17,058 nt of DNA from an uncultured Erysipelotrichaceae bacterium (lineage in GTDB: Bacteria > Bacillota_I > Bacilli_A > Erysipelotrichales > Erysipelotrichaceae). Location of the stretch: NCBI GenBank assembly GCA_944325295.1, contig CALUZL010000114.1:1-17058 (forward strand). The letters are read 5' to 3'. This document shows positions 14,172-17,058 of the stretch, piece after piece. Both the position numbers and the translations under genes were made by a program. The notes under the pieces are model-generated. The model searched no databases. It saw only the letters and a program-made list of their open reading frames with translations, and was not told where the DNA came from. Within the stretch, counting starts at the first letter, position 1, and the number at the start of each line of letters is the position of its first letter.

Positions 14172-15407
14172 TTAATCTTTTATCTGATTGGTACGCCAAA
14201 AGAAGAAAAGTCCCAAGGCAAACAAAACTACCAGTGAACCGACACCGATATTCATCTGGCCACTGACCTGAGCGACAAAGGATACTAGTGTCGTACCGAC
14301 TAAAGATGCACCCTTACCACAGATATCATAAAGTCCGAAAAACTGTCCGCTTTGATCGGAAGGGATGATCTTGGCAAAGTAAGAGCGAGAGAGTGATTGG
14401 ATCGCTCCTTGAAAAAGACCGACTCCGACCGCTAAGATCCAAAACTGGTATTGCTCGACCATAAAGATCGCATAGGCTGCGATACAAAGGTAAGCAAAGA
14501 TGCAGACATAGATGAGCTTGTGGCTTTCGTATTTATTGGCCAGTTTACCAAAGGTGATGGCCGATGGGAAAGCGACGATCTGAGTCAAAAGTAAAGCCAG
14601 AAGCAATGATGTCGTATCAAAGCCTAAAGCTGATCCATAGGCCGTAGCCATATCGATGATCGTATAGACGCCATCGATAAAGAAGAAAAAGGCGACTAAA
14701 AACCAAAGGCACTTCGGGTTCTCTTTGAGTTCTTTAAAAGTTGCCAAAAGGCGTTTCAGACCTTTTATACCGCTGTTTTCACTGTCCTTTGCAAAGTGGA
14801 CCTGTTTATAAGAGCGAAGCAGTGGCAAAGTCAAAAGGAACCACCAAAGGGCAATCAGGGCAAAAGCGATCATCATCGCCATGGTCTGCGTTATCCCAAA
14901 GCTTTCATACATAAGGACAAGTACCAGCGACAAGACAAAGGGTACACAACTGCCGATATAGCCCCAGGCATAACCGTTTGATGAGACCTCGTCCATCCTT
15001 TCGGGCGTCGTGACGTCGATCAGCATTGAATCATAAAGGACAAGGCTCACCGAATAGGCTGATTTTGCCAGGACAAACAACACCAAAAACCAAAGCCAAT
15101 CCTGCATCATCCCCAAAAAGACACAACCAATGGCTCCGATCAAAACCGATACCATAAAAAAGATCTTCTTTCGGCCCTTATTGTCGGAAAGGGTTCCTAA
15201 AGTCGGACCCAAGATCGCAACGATCGCCGTCGAGATCGAGGTCGCATAACCCCAATAGGCCAGATAATCAACATCGGAGATCCCGGCGCTTCCGGCAAGA
15301 GAGTTAAAGTAGATCGGCATTATCGTCGACACCAAAAGCGTAAAAGCCGAATTGCCGACATCGTACAACACCCACTTTTTCTCCAAAGCACTCATTTTAA
15401 ATTTCAT
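14172..15407 (-). CDS. MFS transporter, Atg22/UMF1 family
   Basis: A 411-residue, highly hydrophobic protein with about 12 predicted transmembrane helices. The N-terminal WVLYDVGNSAFTLLVSTIMPIYF, the GPTLGTLSDNKGRKKIFF loop (the MFS motif A position between helices 2 and 3) and SSNGYAWGYIGSCVPFVLSL are characteristic of the UMF1/Atg22-like group of major facilitator proteins. The fungal relative Atg22 exports amino acids from the vacuole; bacterial substrates are not established. The start is fixed by SD AAGGGGAG seven bases before the ATG. It overlaps the end of the phospholipase-domain gene by 11 bases, so both are probably made together. No clear terminator follows its stop. Confidence 0.88.
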   Translation of the reverse strand: MKFKMSALEKKWVLYDVGNSAFTLLVSTIMPIYFNSLAGSAGISDVDYLAYWGYATSISTAIVAILGPTLGTLSDNKGRKKIFFMVSVLIGAIGCVFLGMMQDWLWFLVLFVLAKSAYSVSLVLYDSMLIDVTTPERMDEVSSNGYAWGYIGSCVPFVLSLVLVLMYESFGITQTMAMMIAFALIALWWFLLTLPLLRSYKQVHFAKDSENSGIKGLKRLLATFKELKENPKCLWFLVAFFFFIDGVYTIIDMATAYGSALGFDTTSLLLALLLTQIVAFPSAITFGKLANKYESHKLIYVCIFAYLCIAAYAIFMVEQYQFWILAVGVGLFQGAIQSLSRSYFAKIIPSDQSGQFFGLYDICGKGASLVGTTLVSFVAQVSGQMNIGVGSLVVLFALGLFFFWRTNQIKD

Positions 15408-16233
15408 ATTCTTTCTCCCCTTTTAAGTCTAAAACGACGATATCCGCAGTCGGTGCATCATCAAAAGTCTGGTCAAACCTTTCATCGAGTTGACCCTGAC
15501 CATTCAGATAACCGATGATATTGACTGCCAATTCCTTAAACAACAAAAGCGCCTTTACTTCAAGCTTATCGAGGCGCAGATCGCTGTCAAGACACTCGAC
15601 TCTCTTATCCTTTATGACCAGATGATCTTTGAGGTCTTTGACATTTACTAGACTCATCAAAGTCGCAAGCACGGCTTTTTTGCGCGCATCAAAACAGACC
15701 AAAAGCTCATTGTAGTCCTTAGTCCCCTTTATAGCTTTATAGATGACATCTTCACTGAACTGTGGATAGAAACGGCTTATGATCTTGGCATTATACCTTG
15801 AAGGTTCGATCTTAAAGGCGACACCCTTTTTATCGTCGGTAGCCATGAGATGTCTTTCGTATTCGCTTTCGATGGCGAAGTGTGAAACTTTTGACACTTC
15901 CATCTTTTTGGCGATATAGGGATGATCGGTCGTATCTAGAGCGAAATGAGCGACAAATCCCAAAAGATAGGCTAGCATCGCTTCCTTGTCAGCGTTTTTA
16001 GCATAGATCGTCCGTGCCTTCTTAAAAAAGATCGAGGCACTCTCATGGTGTATGGTATTGCCATAGGCATTGACCTCGTTTCTTTTTAACGGTCTATAAA
16101 AAAACAAGATATCCGGACCATGGACACCGATATCATATAATTCACGGTTTTTCTGAACCGTCTTTTGTATACTGATACTTAGTTCCTTTAGTGCTTTGGC
16201 ACCAAAACGGTAATGTGCATAACAAGCCGGCAT
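15397..16233 (-). CDS. Zinc-dependent phospholipase C domain protein (PF00882-like)
   Basis: The 278-residue product begins MPACYAHYRFG and carries the ligand pattern of the zinc-dependent phospholipase C / S1-P1 nuclease fold: GVHGPDILFFYRP (about 37-49), IHHESASIFF (about 61-70), LLGFVAHFALDTTDHPYI (about 88-105, with HxxxD) and SHFAIESEYERH (about 116-127). There is no signal peptide, unlike secreted clostridial alpha-toxin, so a cytoplasmic role in phospholipid or metabolite hydrolysis is more likely; the substrate is unknown. SD AGAAGGAAG precedes the ATG. It is cotranscribed with the overlapping MFS gene. A minus-strand TAAAAT close upstream may be its -10 box, with no clear -35. Confidence 0.82.
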   Translation of the reverse strand: MPACYAHYRFGAKALKELSISIQKTVQKNRELYDIGVHGPDILFFYRPLKRNEVNAYGNTIHHESASIFFKKARTIYAKNADKEAMLAYLLGFVAHFALDTTDHPYIAKKMEVSKVSHFAIESEYERHLMATDDKKGVAFKIEPSRYNAKIISRFYPQFSEDVIYKAIKGTKDYNELLVCFDARKKAVLATLMSLVNVKDLKDHLVIKDKRVECLDSDLRLDKLEVKALLLFKELAVNIIGYLNGQGQLDERFDQTFDDAPTADIVVLDLKGEKEYEI

Positions 16234-16390
16234 GATATCACTTCCTTCTAACTTTTTTATTTTAACATGTTTAAAAAAGACTATTCTTTAAAAATGTGTG
16301 AAATACACTGATACTAAGGACATTATTCAAATTTTATCGATATCATACCTAAATGTGTTTTAGATGTGGCTCTTTTAGTTATAAACGGTA

Positions 16391-16738
16391 TTATCTTCGC
16401 TCTTTGATATGACTTAAAGCCATGTCGAGGATCGTCGTCACATGATCGTCGTCAAGCGAGTAGTAGATGATCTTGCCATCACGTCTGGTCTTGACGAGCT
16501 TTTGACCCCTTAAAGTCATTAAGGCATGCGAGATGGCCGATTGGGAAAGACCCAAGATATAAGTCAGATCATTGACGCAAAACTCATTATGGTTTAAAGC
16601 GATCAGGATGTTGAGACGGGTATTGTCACCCATCGTCTTAAAAAAGGTTGTCACATCGTCAAGTTCATCTTCTTTTATCAGACTGTCTTTTACGACCTGA
16701 GCCTTGGGATCGTGGATCTTGATATCATTTTTACTCAT
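16391..16738 (-). CDS. ArsR/SmtB family metal-responsive repressor with an alpha-5 zinc-type site
   Basis: A 115-residue winged-helix repressor: TFFKTMGDNTRLNILIAL (about 31-48), EFCVNDLTYILGLSQSAISHALMTL (recognition helix near 65-77), the DGKIIYYSL wing, and a C-terminal helix with Asp-x-His and His-x-x-Glu (DDH...SHIKE). This pattern is the alpha-5 inter-subunit zinc site of SmtB/CzrA. The alpha-3 region has one Cys where CadC-type sensors have several, so Zn/Co sensing is more likely than Cd/Pb. It probably represses the divergent HMA gene through the operator at 16793-16812, releasing DNA on metal binding. No SD is visible, and TATAAT at 16745-16750 would start transcription at about the A of the ATG, so the mRNA may be leaderless. 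Confidence 0.92.
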   Translation of the reverse strand: MSKNDIKIHDPKAQVVKDSLIKEDELDDVTTFFKTMGDNTRLNILIALNHNEFCVNDLTYILGLSQSAISHALMTLRGQKLVKTRRDGKIIYYSLDDDHVTTILDMALSHIKERR

Positions 16739-16744
16739 GTCTAT

Positions 16745-16750
16745 ATTATA
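16745..16750 (-). promoter_or_regulatory. -10 box of the ArsR gene
   Basis: Perfect TATAAT on the minus strand, seven bases before the ArsR ATG; the -35 at 17-base spacing (TTTCCT) is poor. The start point would fall on or next to the ATG. Confidence 0.45.
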
Positions 16751-16787
16751 AAGCTTCTGTCAAGACTAGGAAATACCAGCTTATATC

Positions 16788-16815
16788 TTGACATATGCAC
16801 ATATATTCATATAAT
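16788..16815 (+). promoter_or_regulatory. Consensus promoter of the HMA gene with embedded ArsR operator
   Basis: TTGACA (16788-16793) and TATAAT (16810-16815) are both perfect sigma-A hexamers with 16-base spacing. Between them lies an imperfect 20-bp palindrome at 16793-16812 (ATATGCACAT/ATATTCATAT; 8 of 10 paired positions), resembling the AT-rich SmtB/CzrA operators. A repressor bound here would cover the whole promoter. Confidence 0.8.
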
Positions 16816-16839
16816 GAAGGTGTAACGGAGGGAATATCT

Positions 16840-17058
16840 ATGAAAAAGACATACGAGATCGAAGTTGATTGCGCCAGTTGCGCCAACAAAATGGAAGATG
16901 CCGCCAAGAGCGTTGACGGCGTAAAAAGTGCAATCGTAAATTTCATGACACAAAAGATGATCGTTGAATTCGACGAAGGTTTTGATGCCAAAGCAGTTAT
17001 GGACGATGTCTTGCGCGCTTGCAAAAAAGTAGAATCGGATTGCGAGATCTATCTGTAG
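16840..17058 (+). CDS. Heavy-metal-associated (HMA) domain metallochaperone-like protein
   Basis: A 72-residue HMA (ferredoxin-like) protein: the metal-binding loop VDCASCANKMEDA has the CxxC pair at residues 11 and 14, followed by VDGVKSAIVNFMTQKMIVEF, typical of CopZ proteins and of the N-terminal domains of metal P-type ATPases. The frame is open 15 codons upstream, but the ATG at 16840 with SD GGAGGG eight bases upstream is the right start. It is complete, ending in TAG at the last bases of the window. With a divergent ArsR-type Zn sensor and a strong repressible promoter, it probably heads a metal-efflux operon, with a P-type ATPase expected just outside the window (inferred, not seen). 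Confidence 0.9.
   Translation: MKKTYEIEVDCASCANKMEDAAKSVDGVKSAIVNFMTQKMIVEFDEGFDAKAVMDDVLRACKKVESDCEIYL

Noticed and set aside
14141..14172. Possible terminator after the MFS gene
   Set aside because: AATGATCAAA/TTTGTTCATT can pair with one mismatch, but no T tract follows on the minus strand, so it is not a convincing intrinsic terminator.

Overview
The window looks like chromosomal DNA of a low-to-mid GC Firmicute, most likely an Erysipelotrichia-type organism. This is inferred from several things: split transketolase genes, a heterodimeric ABC exporter, a DUF1146 membrane peptide, a CBS/DRTGG family II pyrophosphatase, strong GGAGG-type Shine-Dalgarno (SD) sites inside operons, and a cell-surface protein with a 'DTNKDGVVTCEE' C-terminal module. 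Almost everything is on the minus strand. Only the two end genes, one short RNA-like unit and one broken small ORF read forward.

Layout. 1-313: 3' end of a Cof-type HAD phosphatase, closed by a bidirectional terminator. 338-2084: transketolase C and N subunits (tkt operon) with a good promoter. 2151-6099: heterodimeric ABC exporter. The first subunit carries a degenerate ATP site. The catalytic subunit is cut by an in-frame TAA just after its H-loop, although the remaining 43 codons are still open. 6166-11765: a tight housekeeping run (TsaC/YwlC t6A enzyme, glyA, CBS-pyrophosphatase, a degenerate NagA-like protein, DUF1146, a TagO/WecA-like transferase) with 8-11 base overlaps or short gaps. 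11766-12429: a gene-poor accessory patch with a promoter-terminator unit, a 39-codon ORF and a broken small gene. 12430-13887: an AT-richer secreted or surface protein. 14172-16233: an Atg22/UMF1-type MFS transporter overlapping a zinc-dependent phospholipase C-domain protein. 16391-17058: a divergent metal module, with an ArsR/SmtB repressor on the minus strand and a HMA metallochaperone on the plus strand.

The most interesting locus is the leader of the surface-protein gene (13888-14128). A 9.8-copy pentanucleotide repeat lies inside a 50-codon leader ORF. In the present repeat number the ORF stays open and stops exactly in the loop of an intrinsic-terminator hairpin placed directly before the surface gene. 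With one or two repeats gained or lost, translation would stop immediately after the repeat, well short of the hairpin. This has the architecture of a phase-variable, translation-controlled transcription attenuator. The architecture is read from the sequence; the mechanism is inference.
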